DNA of 35,337 nucleotides from a virus: the IMG/VR virus record IMGVR_UViG_3300021197_001894, positions 1 through 35,337 of that record; one strand, 5' to 3'. Positions 22,536 to 30,665 of the stretch are shown here, piece after piece (position 1 is the first letter of the stretch; every line of letters starts with the position of its first letter). A model generated the notes under the pieces. That model made no database searches. It was not told the origin of the DNA and saw only the letters and a list, made by a program, of their open reading frames with translations. A program made the translations under genes and the position numbers.

Positions 22536-24412
22536 TGCGCCTCTCCCCAATTATCTCCTACAGCTACATCCACCTTTGATGGAATATTTAATTCAATAGC
22601 ATTTTCCATTACCTCTATTATTTTTTCTTGCTGTTCTTTCGAACCATCAACACTAATAGCTAGTTCATCATGAATTTGTATCATTGGAATAACACCCTCT
22701 TTATAAAGAGTCACCATTGCCTGTTTGGTTTGATCGGCAGCGCTACCCTGAATTAATCTATTCAATGCTTTATATGTACCCGCTCTTTTTAAGGGTGTAT
22801 TAATGCCGTGCTCCTCTTTTGCTTTCTCATAAGGATATGCTCGATGAGCACCAAACGCTTTTGGCTCCCACAAATCAAAGTGACATTGTCTTCCTAGAAA
22901 TGTTTTTACCTTTCCTGTTTTACCTGCGTGATCTGAAACTCGGTCAGCTAACTTCCTAACAAAGGGAACTCTCTCATTATATTCGGTGATAAGTAGTTTT
23001 GCCTCCTCAGGGTTAATTCCTAGCTGATCTGCTAGTTTTCCAACACCCATTCCATAGAATAACCCTAAATTTATGGTTTTAGCGCTCTTACGTTCGATTT
23101 TTCCAATCTCCGCCATGATCGTATGGAAGTCAGTGTTTTTATCGTCCCTGTAAGCTCCTACGAGCTTTTCTGAACCAGCTAAACCTATAAAATCAGCATA
23201 ATGAACCACTAAACGCGGTTCCTGCTGTGAATAGTCAAATGAACCCCACTTCTCCCCCTCTTCAGGTAAAAATAGACTTCTGATCATTGTTCCTATTTTA
23301 ATATCTGCCTCTTTACTATCTCGAGCAGGTATCTGCTGTAGGTTAGGATTAGAATAACTAAATCTCCCCGTCACCGCTCCGCCATTCTCGGTTCGTAGTT
23401 GATTGATATTGGCATGAATTCTACCGTTGTGGTTATATCTTTCTATCGTATGGAGAAACGTGGTTCGCGCTTTGTTGTATTCTCTCGCTTGAACGATTGC
23501 CTTTGGCACGGGATGAGGATGATTTTCTAAAAAGCTTTTTGTAAAACTAGGATTACCTTTATCCGTTTTAGGATAATCAATCTTACAAAGATCAAAGATA
23601 GAGGCGATAGATCTAGCCGCCCAAATATCTACCTTACCACCTGTTTTATCGTGAACAAAATTAAGTAATTTATTTTCTCTTTTAATTAACTCTTTTTCTG
23701 CTACCCCTAATTTATCTAAATTAACTCTCACTCCCTTCTTTCTCATTTCCATAAGAACAGGAAGGAGATCTGTTTCTAAATTAAAAACAGTTTCTAAATT
23801 ATTTTTAGTGACTTCCACACTCAGTCTATCCCAAAGCTTAAGACAGAGAACCGCGTCTTGCTCTGCATATTCTCCCACGAACTGAGCAGGTATCTTATAC
23901 ATCTCTGCTTTAGCATCGACACCCCACTGTGCCGCTGTTTCTTTTAACAAAAACTCATTTTTACTTTCTCCTAAATACTCTTTAGACATTGCATTTAAAG
24001 AATAACTAAATCTATTTTCATCAATGAGAGGTCCCGCAATCATCGTATCAATAATACGACCATTCCACTTAACTCCCTCTGCCTGTAACCAACCAAAATC
24101 ATAAGAGGCATTATGGGCAATCTTCTCGCAGTCAGTGGATAGCATTTCATTTAACCAATCAAAAACTATTTCAGGAGAATGATTAAAACCTGTCTCATGT
24201 CGAATAGGATAGTAACCCTCCCAACCATCAACAGCGATAGCTACTCCAATAATGTGTCCATCGTTTGTAGCCCAGCCAGCACCCTTTTCTGTGATGTTAG
24301 GGTCTTTTGTCTCTAAATCGATGGCAATTCTTTTTGCATCTTTAATATCTGGAAAGTCCATTGGTGGTAGCCACTCGGATTTAGGTTTAAACATTCCTAT
24401 TTGCTTACTCAT
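22532..24412 (-). CDS. polA: DNA polymerase, family A, with 3'-5' exonuclease
   Basis: 626 residues. Exonuclease motifs: Asp32/Glu34 (AIDLET), Asp105 (NASYDFGWL) and Tyr182/Asp186 (YAEQD). Polymerase motif A is FDYSQQEPR (Asp393), motif B is RKSAKTINLGLFYG (Arg441, Lys445, Tyr453), motif C is HDE at 581-583. There is no 5'-3' exonuclease domain, as usual in phages. The position equal to E. coli Phe762 is Leu449, a known viral variant. It replicates the phage genome with the neighbouring primase, helicase and ssDNA-binding-like protein. GGAGG precedes the ATG, which overlaps the upstream stop by four bases. Confidence 0.95.
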   Translation of the reverse strand: MSKQIGMFKPKSEWLPPMDFPDIKDAKRIAIDLETKDPNITEKGAGWATNDGHIIGVAIAVDGWEGYYPIRHETGFNHSPEIVFDWLNEMLSTDCEKIAHNASYDFGWLQAEGVKWNGRIIDTMIAGPLIDENRFSYSLNAMSKEYLGESKNEFLLKETAAQWGVDAKAEMYKIPAQFVGEYAEQDAVLCLKLWDRLSVEVTKNNLETVFNLETDLLPVLMEMRKKGVRVNLDKLGVAEKELIKRENKLLNFVHDKTGGKVDIWAARSIASIFDLCKIDYPKTDKGNPSFTKSFLENHPHPVPKAIVQAREYNKARTTFLHTIERYNHNGRIHANINQLRTENGGAVTGRFSYSNPNLQQIPARDSKEADIKIGTMIRSLFLPEEGEKWGSFDYSQQEPRLVVHYADFIGLAGSEKLVGAYRDDKNTDFHTIMAEIGKIERKSAKTINLGLFYGMGVGKLADQLGINPEEAKLLITEYNERVPFVRKLADRVSDHAGKTGKVKTFLGRQCHFDLWEPKAFGAHRAYPYEKAKEEHGINTPLKRAGTYKALNRLIQGSAADQTKQAMVTLYKEGVIPMIQIHDELAISVDGSKEQQEKIIEVMENAIELNIPSKVDVAVGDNWGEAQ

Positions 24413-24669
24413 ATAAAATCCTCCAAAAGCATAGGAGTTCTCTCTCCGACAAACGCTCCCACTATGTTATAGTCTATATATTCGATAGCCTCTTCTACTG
24501 TCATTTTATCCCTGTCTCTTAATTTGTAAGCAATTTTTTGTCTACTATAAATAAGAATGTCTTCCATCCCACATCTGCTTCCAACACCTAAAACACAGTC
24601 ATCAAAACCATCCCATTTAATCATTTCATCATCTAAAAGACCGTGATCTTTTAATTCTTTTAAGTTCAT
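24409..24669 (-). CDS. conserved phage replication-module protein, 86 aa
   Basis: 86 residues. WDGFDDCVLGVGSRCGMED, a tyrosine-containing strand, and then VEEAIEYIDYNIVGAFVGERTP form a pattern I have seen in many unrelated phages beside polymerase or helicase genes. The function is not known. It overlaps both neighbours by 4 bases (ATGA), so it is translationally coupled between the UvrD-like helicase and the DNA polymerase. The strong conservation of the GxxT/SRCG and GERTP segments suggests a folded binding protein. Confidence 0.72.
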   Translation of the reverse strand: MNLKELKDHGLLDDEMIKWDGFDDCVLGVGSRCGMEDILIYSRQKIAYKLRDRDKMTVEEAIEYIDYNIVGAFVGERTPMLLEDFI

Positions 24670-26255
24670 ATTCTATAAGCCTCCCTTGATTGAGGTAAGA
24701 CAACAAATAAATTGTGTCTCGCTCTTGAAAAGGCAACGTAAAATAAACGATGCTCATTAATAGGATTGGTGCGGTAATCTTCATACGCCATCTTTCCTAT
24801 ATCAAGAGAGACAATAACATTATCTGCTTCACCACCTTTTTGTTGGTGGATCGTGGATAGCGTTATCCTTGGTTCTTTACCTATGTCCTCACCCCTTGAC
24901 TCTAGGTTTTCCAAGTATGCTCTTGTTTCTGTATTCAAGGTAGTCATTACATCTACCCAAGAAATTCCAAATTCAGCTTCCAGTCCGTAACTTTCTTTTA
25001 GTTCTTTAAAACAAACTTTTTTATCAGGAAAAGCTTTCTTTTGTTCTGACACTACTTTTTTATATCCCCTCGCTACAAAACCTTTTCCAATGCTTTTATA
25101 TAAATTATCAATCATTCTAATCGGAACTTCATTTGTTTCGCTTCTCATTAATTCTTTCCAAGTTAGTATAGCATTTCTTTCCTGTGCTTTCACAGAATAA
25201 CGATACTTATTATCCCGCATTTTAACACGAAAAAATACATTCTTTTTACGTAATACTTCTTCTAAATCCTCTCTAATTGTCCTTGTTCTACCCATTACCA
25301 ACCAACTACCCTCAGAAACATTAAGATGATAGATACCTTTAACAAATTCTACATTCCCATCTCTCTCAGCGGGTTTCCATTTAATATCATCATAGGCAAC
25401 TATCTGCTCTTCAACACGATTAACAACTTCCCAAATTTTTCTTGGTACTCTCTTTGATTGATCTAAAACAATCGTTTTAGAGGACTGAGTTTTTACCTCA
25501 ATGGCTCTTGCCACATCAGCGTCAGCCCAAGTATAGATAGCCTGATTAGGATCCATCGCAATATAAGACACCTCTGATGCTTTCCAAATCATCTCTGCCA
25601 TTTTCCATTGGATCGTGGACATATCCTGTGACTCATCAAAAAATACAACACGAAAAGGTTTAACTCTATCTTGCTTTACATAGTTACTGATCAAATCAGT
25701 AAAATCCATTTTAGGACCAGAGTCTTTAACAAAAGAACCTGTGATACCATCAGTAAACTTTTCATAACCTTTTTCTTTATATTCTTTTAGTCCTTTAGAA
25801 ATATACTCAAGTTTGTGATAGATAATATCTTTTGCAAACATTGTCCAACAATCTCGTAAATCAATATCTCTTCGCTTTGCTTTTTCAATTAACTGAATGT
25901 ATTTGTCGTCGTAGTTATTGTAAAAACTATCGTCATCATTATTAACATTAATTTTAATCCGAAGTACATCCTCTACATTTCTCCAATCATTTTTACTCAT
26001 TATATAATCACGACTTAAACCTAGCTGACGCAAGGCATAAGAGTGAAGTGTGGAAAAGCTTTCTAATTGAGAGGCAGGTATTTTAAATTTCTCACTGGCT
26101 CTCTGTTTAGCTTCGTCTACCGCCTTGTTTGAAAAAGAAAAGAAACCAATCTCATCAATCGAGTATCCCTCAGCAATATACTCTTCTATCTTATCTAAGA
26201 TAAAAGTTGTTTTGCCCGTGCCTGGCGGTCCGATGACAACAATAGGTTTACTCAT
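24666..26255 (-). CDS. UvrD/REP-type superfamily 1 DNA helicase
   Basis: 529 residues. Motif I GPPGTGKTT (9-17), Ia FFSFSNKAVDEA, Ib STLHSYA, motif II FFDESQD (Asp207-Glu208, Gln210-Asp211), a QKGGEADNVIV motif V region, and motif VI FYVAFSRARHNL. This is the full SF1A order, on a protein somewhat shorter than UvrD. It is an ATP-driven 3'-5' helicase, presumably the replicative or repair helicase of the phage. The first residues overlap the end of the methyltransferase gene by 8 bases. Confidence 0.88.
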   Translation of the reverse strand: MSKPIVVIGPPGTGKTTFILDKIEEYIAEGYSIDEIGFFSFSNKAVDEAKQRASEKFKIPASQLESFSTLHSYALRQLGLSRDYIMSKNDWRNVEDVLRIKINVNNDDDSFYNNYDDKYIQLIEKAKRRDIDLRDCWTMFAKDIIYHKLEYISKGLKEYKEKGYEKFTDGITGSFVKDSGPKMDFTDLISNYVKQDRVKPFRVVFFDESQDMSTIQWKMAEMIWKASEVSYIAMDPNQAIYTWADADVARAIEVKTQSSKTIVLDQSKRVPRKIWEVVNRVEEQIVAYDDIKWKPAERDGNVEFVKGIYHLNVSEGSWLVMGRTRTIREDLEEVLRKKNVFFRVKMRDNKYRYSVKAQERNAILTWKELMRSETNEVPIRMIDNLYKSIGKGFVARGYKKVVSEQKKAFPDKKVCFKELKESYGLEAEFGISWVDVMTTLNTETRAYLENLESRGEDIGKEPRITLSTIHQQKGGEADNVIVSLDIGKMAYEDYRTNPINEHRLFYVAFSRARHNLFVVLPQSREAYRI

Positions 26256-27210
26256 ACTGCACCTGTAATAATAAGCTTCCTTCCTTACTAAATCTTAACT
26301 TCATTACTTCTTTGTATTCTCTGTTAAGTTCAATCAACACTGCATTTCTTTTATGTCTATGTGCCGCTACCCCAGTCGTGCCTGACCCACCAAAAGGATC
26401 TAAAACTGTTCCATTTTCTGGGCAACCCGCTAAAACACAAGGCTCAATTAAATCAATAGGAAAGGTAGCAAAATGTGCTCCCTTAAATGGTTTTGTAGTA
26501 ACACTCCAAACATTTCTTTTATTTTTCTTTGTGTAATTATTCTTTTTCAATCCACCCATTCTTGATCTACCTGGTGTATTATTAAGTTTAGTAGTATCTC
26601 TATCTCTATTTAAATTATCGTAAGTTAAACAGTCTTCTTTAATTGCCTCATGATCATAGTAATAGGATTTATTCTTTGTTATTAACCATATCTTTTCATG
26701 AGAGGAAGTAGGTCTATCCCTAACACTCTCTGGCATAGGATTAGGTTTTGACCAAATTATTTCTGATCTCACATACCATCCGTCTTCCTGTAAAGCGATT
26801 GCCACTCTATTAGGTATCATCATTAAATCTTTTTCTTTTATGTCCTCAAAAACAACTCCTCTCTTACTACCTTTCGTAGGCAAGTCTTGCCTTGAATTAC
26901 TAATAGTTTGTTTATGATAGTCAGGACTTTTATATAAATTATCTTTGTTTCTTGTTGGTCGATAATTGTAATAGCTGTCTCCAACATTCCACCATATTGT
27001 GGCAGTGTCTTTTAACTTAGGTTTCATTAACCTAAAAAGATTGACGGTGTTTTGTATATAATCTTTGTAATGCTTTTCTAAACCCATTTGGTTTTCATTA
27101 CCGTAATCTCTTAAACCAAAGTAAGGAGGAGAGGAGACAACACAATCAATAGAGTTATCTTCTAAGTCTTTTACCTTCTCAAAACTATTTCCAAATAATA
27201 CCTTTATCAA
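26248..27210 (-). CDS. DNA methyltransferase, beta class (N4-cytosine or N6-adenine)
   Basis: 320 residues. The catalytic SSPPYFGLRDYG motif lies at residues 26-37, and the SAM-binding LDPFGGSGTT motif near 270-279, followed by AVLIELNREY. Catalytic motif before SAM motif is the beta-class order. A GLKK/NVWSVTT block (about 224-240) is part of the family core. No cognate restriction enzyme is encoded next to it, so protection of phage DNA from host restriction, or marking for timing, is the likely role. The target sequence cannot be read. The gene is embedded in the replication operon. Confidence 0.9.
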   Translation of the reverse strand: MIKVLFGNSFEKVKDLEDNSIDCVVSSPPYFGLRDYGNENQMGLEKHYKDYIQNTVNLFRLMKPKLKDTATIWWNVGDSYYNYRPTRNKDNLYKSPDYHKQTISNSRQDLPTKGSKRGVVFEDIKEKDLMMIPNRVAIALQEDGWYVRSEIIWSKPNPMPESVRDRPTSSHEKIWLITKNKSYYYDHEAIKEDCLTYDNLNRDRDTTKLNNTPGRSRMGGLKKNNYTKKNKRNVWSVTTKPFKGAHFATFPIDLIEPCVLAGCPENGTVLDPFGGSGTTGVAAHRHKRNAVLIELNREYKEVMKLRFSKEGSLLLQVQYE

Positions 27211-28763
27211 AACGGAATCTCCTCCTCTTTTACTTCTTTTTCCATATTAGGAATATCTAATTCTGGTTGCCCTACGGTTAACTCTTGTATTTTCCAAAGT
27301 CTAATTCTTACATTTTTTACTGTCTTGATCAGGTCTTCCGCCTCATACTCTTCTCTCAATCTAACAGTCACCCATGCTCGAGACTCTTTAAAATCATTTC
27401 TCTTTAAATGATCCATTAAATCTTTTAAAGCAAAATAGGTATACCCTTCCTCATTATAGGATTTGCCTAAAAAGATATCATCAAAGCTTAGTGCTTCTCC
27501 CTGATGTAAACAAAACTCTTCTAGTAGTTCTTTGAATTCACCTTTCTTGGTCACCTCTTCGGGAGGATAGTCAATCGATATATTCTCAAATAACTCTGAG
27601 TATGTTCTATTCCACTCTGCGGCACTCATGTTCATTATCCCTGTATTTAATTGCTCAAGACATGCTTGAATAATTTTACGATGGTTCATTAAGTCTTCGG
27701 TATTAGGTATTTCTACTCTTCTGTCATCAACATTAAGAAAGTATCTTGGTGGATCCGACTTATAAACTTTTAAATCAGAGTACACAGGATGCTCTCTATC
27801 GTTGTCACCACCCACACCAAATTTTCTCTTCTTACATAAACGTTTATTACAAAGAGACTCAATTGGTGGCTGAGTACATCGATACATATACTTTGGTGCA
27901 CCCTCATTATCACTCTGACTTATTTGTCGTATAACAGATATTACCTCATCCGCTTTCAGCGGTGGGTGGATATATACTCTATTATATTCTTCCGTTAATT
28001 CTGCAAAGTTATCAGGACTAGACTTCCTATAAAATACTCCGATATTGAAGAGAGCGTTATTGCGGGAACCATCGCTCACTCCTTGCTCCGTGAGTATCTG
28101 TAAACAAGGAGGTCCGTCCTTGATAACTTCGTTCTTGAAATCTGTCTTGATGCTTGACAGATCACCAACGACCATTGAGTCGTATAGCGCAAGAAACTGT
28201 TCTAGTGTGGCACCCGATCCATCCTCCTTGAGTGCGTATCTATTTCTTCCATGATAGGGTAAGTTAATCCAACTCCCTGTATCTCTCTTCTGTTCTCCCT
28301 CTCTCTGAGATAACTCAATTTGTTTAGGAAAAACTTCCGCTGAGGGATATCCAATTGCGGTTGCCATTTCACTTAATTTTAATTGTATTTCTTTAGCGGC
28401 AACTGCCTCTTTCATAAATAAATATAAATGAGCGCCACCACTTTTTGATAGACACATAACTAATGGAAACTTTTTATCTTTAATCTTTTTCTGTAGTGCC
28501 TTGTGATCCAGTGGATAAACATCAATATCAATAGCACCAAACAGGCACTGATTATCATCGTTGATCGGAACAATACCCATGGCAGGGTACTCTCCCTTCA
28601 AGTGTTTTTGAAATTTCTCAGTGGTCGGCGGTTCGTGGACAGTCTTCATTCGAGCTTCCACTTTTTTACCGTTTTGTGGTTCGTTTGATTTCTCAAACAC
28701 ACCATGGGCTCGCTCTAAACCCGTAAATATATTCTTAAATTTTTCTACAAATGCATCATTCAT
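27207..28763 (-). CDS. archaeo-eukaryotic-type primase (AEP) with cysteine domain
   Basis: 518 residues. The AEP active site is visible: Asp79/Asp81 (FGAIDIDVYP), SKSGGAHLYLF with His112, and INLPYHGRNRY. This type is close to the primases of TOTE-like and phage systems. The C-terminal part has GPPCLQIL (Cys220), GSRNNALFNIGVF, and Cys296, Cys305, Cys310 (RCTQPP, LCNKRLCKKRKFG), a four-cysteine set that may bind a metal or Fe-S cluster. The tail is acidic. The enzyme would make primers for the family A polymerase. AAGGGA lies upstream of the ATG, in a leader with long inverted repeats. Confidence 0.85.
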   Translation of the reverse strand: MNDAFVEKFKNIFTGLERAHGVFEKSNEPQNGKKVEARMKTVHEPPTTEKFQKHLKGEYPAMGIVPINDDNQCLFGAIDIDVYPLDHKALQKKIKDKKFPLVMCLSKSGGAHLYLFMKEAVAAKEIQLKLSEMATAIGYPSAEVFPKQIELSQREGEQKRDTGSWINLPYHGRNRYALKEDGSGATLEQFLALYDSMVVGDLSSIKTDFKNEVIKDGPPCLQILTEQGVSDGSRNNALFNIGVFYRKSSPDNFAELTEEYNRVYIHPPLKADEVISVIRQISQSDNEGAPKYMYRCTQPPIESLCNKRLCKKRKFGVGGDNDREHPVYSDLKVYKSDPPRYFLNVDDRRVEIPNTEDLMNHRKIIQACLEQLNTGIMNMSAAEWNRTYSELFENISIDYPPEEVTKKGEFKELLEEFCLHQGEALSFDDIFLGKSYNEEGYTYFALKDLMDHLKRNDFKESRAWVTVRLREEYEAEDLIKTVKNVRIRLWKIQELTVGQPELDIPNMEKEVKEEEIPF

Positions 28764-28784
28764 TTATTGGTTCCCTTAATAAAT

Positions 28785-28849
28785 GATACGGCAACCCCCA
28801 ATTAACATAAACGAGGAGAAATAATATAGCAGGGACTGCCGTATCCTGC
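28785..28849 (-). promoter_or_regulatory. inverted repeats in the primase leader (possible attenuator)
   Basis: GATACGGCA at 28785-28793 is exactly complementary to TGCCGTATC at 28837-28845, a 9-bp dyad 43 bases apart. A second stem, GCAGG (28829-28833) with CCTGC (28845-28849), uses the same right-hand bases, so the two folds exclude each other. In the leftward mRNA this lies between the ssDNA-binding-like gene and the primase start. Mutually exclusive hairpins suggest attenuation or translational control; a protein-binding dyad or recombination site is also possible. Confidence 0.4.
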
Positions 28850-28858
28850 GCTAGTAAG

Positions 28859-29725
28859 CTAGAATGGTAAATCGGACTCCGAGTCACCACTCTTCGAGGC
28901 ATCTCCGCGACCCTTTTGCGGAGAAACTTGTTCATCGGAAGTATCTTCTTCTACACCAGATACCTCACCTTTATGAATAGCCTTTTCAAATTTAACGGCA
29001 TCATTAAATATTTTTTCAATATTTGGATTATCCATTTCATCAATCCAGTCACCCTGATTGATTACCCAATCATAGTAGTCACCTTTTTTACCAGGCACTG
29101 ATTTTGTAGAAAGTTTATATGATCTAGCAAAATCTTTAGGTTGATAAATTTCATCACCATCAATTCTTCTTTGATTAGCCATTATAGAATTCCATGTTCT
29201 AGATTTTTTTAGCTGAGTAGATTTCATTTTAATAATAGCTTGATTCCAACTTCCGTCTTCCTCAACGACAATCACATAGTGTTCAGCGGTGTTTTGAACG
29301 TAAGTCTCCCCACCATCTAAAATCTCTATGTTATTCTCATTTCTAAACACTCTGCCATCTCTCTTCATTTTCTCGTATTCTTCAATGGTATAAATATTTA
29401 AAGGACTCGTCGCTTTATCTCTGTCTGTATGCCACTCTGTATATCTTCTTCGATAGTATACAGGTAGAACAGTCAAATTATCGTAAAGCTTTGATGTAAC
29501 ACTATTAAAAATCATACCCTCTTCGGCACCTTGAATATAATTATTGTTATCTTTTTTTCTTTGTGGAGAAGCAGATACAATAACTTTTAAATAGGGTATC
29601 TGATAATCTTCTGCATCTCTCTCATTTAAAGATGCACCAGCTTTTCTCAAAATTGAATTATCAAATACAGCTACGCTTTTCTTTTCTTCTTTTACTACTT
29701 GTTGTGTTTTACTTTTCTCTGACAT
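28859..29725 (-). CDS. putative single-stranded DNA-binding protein
   Basis: 288 residues. The C-terminus is acidic and ends SESDLPF, like the protein-interaction tail of bacterial SSB proteins (DDIPF). The core has YQIPYLKVIVSASPQ, then GMIFNSVTSKLYDNLTVLPV and YYRRRYTEW, a pattern I know from phage proteins in recombination/replication modules. A basic N-terminal region precedes it. It probably coats ssDNA and recruits replication proteins. The OB fold cannot be proven by eye. The neighbours (primase downstream, conserved protein upstream with a 3-base gap) fit a replication role. Confidence 0.6.
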   Translation of the reverse strand: MSEKSKTQQVVKEEKKSVAVFDNSILRKAGASLNERDAEDYQIPYLKVIVSASPQRKKDNNNYIQGAEEGMIFNSVTSKLYDNLTVLPVYYRRRYTEWHTDRDKATSPLNIYTIEEYEKMKRDGRVFRNENNIEILDGGETYVQNTAEHYVIVVEEDGSWNQAIIKMKSTQLKKSRTWNSIMANQRRIDGDEIYQPKDFARSYKLSTKSVPGKKGDYYDWVINQGDWIDEMDNPNIEKIFNDAVKFEKAIHKGEVSGVEEDTSDEQVSPQKGRGDASKSGDSESDLPF

Positions 29726-29728
29726 ATT

Positions 29729-30268
29729 TTACTTACCTTTCTTGATATTAATTTTATGTCCGACATAAACACCAAATGTTTCCATTGGGATGTCTTTACC
29801 GTTCTCAATCATTTCACGAATGAAACCTTTGAGGGTCATAGGTTCAACTTTGATATTTCTATCAGCGTCTAAACCTTTACTCGCCAAGTCACTATAAATT
29901 TGATCAGCCTTTTCGTCTTCTGCTCTACCAAATTTTAAGACAACTTGATTTTTTATAATATCATCATACCCGTGTTCACGAAGCCAATCAAACGCTGCCT
30001 CTTGATTATCTTTGGATATGCTTCCAGTATAAAATGGTTTGATGTCTACAGATTGTCCATCTGACATCTTAATTGATTTAACACCACGCTCTTCCATTAA
30101 AGAAACAATTTGTTCTCCATTTTGTCTGAGCAGGTCTTTTTTTACCTTCATTAATGACTCTAAATCGTCAATTTCTTTTTCTATTTTTAATTGTTCCTGA
30201 CATGCTTTTGATATCGGATCAACCTCACTGACTTCAAAATCGCTTTTCTCTTTTCGTAAATCTAACAT
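29729..30268 (-). CDS. conserved phage protein with N-terminal coiled coil
   Basis: 179 residues. Residues 20-60 are a Lys/Glu/Leu-rich helix with coiled-coil spacing (LKIEKEIDDLESLMKVKKDL). Next come the conserved elements SIKMSDGQSVDI, AAFDWLREHGYDDIIKNQVV and VEPMTLKGFIREMIENG. The same order occurs in a widespread phage family near ssDNA-binding or recombination genes; its role is undetermined. AAAGGAAAAC before the ATG supports the start. Analogy to Gam-like or host-nuclease inhibitors is conceivable because of the coiled coil but not supported further. Confidence 0.7.
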   Translation of the reverse strand: MLDLRKEKSDFEVSEVDPISKACQEQLKIEKEIDDLESLMKVKKDLLRQNGEQIVSLMEERGVKSIKMSDGQSVDIKPFYTGSISKDNQEAAFDWLREHGYDDIIKNQVVLKFGRAEDEKADQIYSDLASKGLDADRNIKVEPMTLKGFIREMIENGKDIPMETFGVYVGHKINIKKGK

Positions 30269-30283
30269 TACTGTTTTCCTTTC

Positions 30284-30634
30284 TTATTCGTTTATGTCAA
30301 CTCTGATAGGAAAGTAATCTCTTTCTAATCTATCATATTTTAACATATTATATCTACCATTAGATATAGTGCTTGCAACGGCACATGTCAACCCTATTAA
30401 TGCAGGATCTCCAACAAGTACTAAATAATCAGTGTCTTTAAAGTTTTTTAAGATCTGTTTTATTTTTCTAATTGTGGGTTGTGGAGACATCACTACTTGT
30501 TTTTGGCTATCAAACAAATAAATTATCTCTCCAAATCTTTCTGCTTGAGAAAAATCAAGTCCTCTCAAGGTTCCATCGATGTGTTTACGCAATACTTTTT
30601 GTATTACATAGACTTTACTTTTACTTTCACTCAT
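30284..30634 (-). CDS. conserved phage protein, first gene of the leftward replication operon
   Basis: 116 residues from the ATG at 30634, which has a purine-rich AGAGAG upstream. A longer in-frame start 51 bases earlier would run into the divergent helicase gene and is unlikely. The sequence has SKVYVIQKVLRKH, DFSQAERFGEIIYLF, VMSPQPTIRKIKQILKNF and then DYLVLVGDPALIGLTCAVAS, an alpha/beta pattern. I know similar proteins from marine phages, without a function. Being promoter-proximal in the operon, it may act early. Confidence 0.7.
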   Translation of the reverse strand: MSESKSKVYVIQKVLRKHIDGTLRGLDFSQAERFGEIIYLFDSQKQVVMSPQPTIRKIKQILKNFKDTDYLVLVGDPALIGLTCAVASTISNGRYNMLKYDRLERDYFPIRVDINE

Positions 30635-30665
30635 GTAATAATTCTCTCTTAGAATAATAATTACC

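Noticed and set aside
26248-27210. Restriction-modification system around the DNA methyltransferase
   Set aside because: The neighbours are a primase and an SF1 helicase with ordinary replication motifs; no restriction endonuclease is adjacent, and the only PD-(D/E)XK protein is 6 kb away in another operon.
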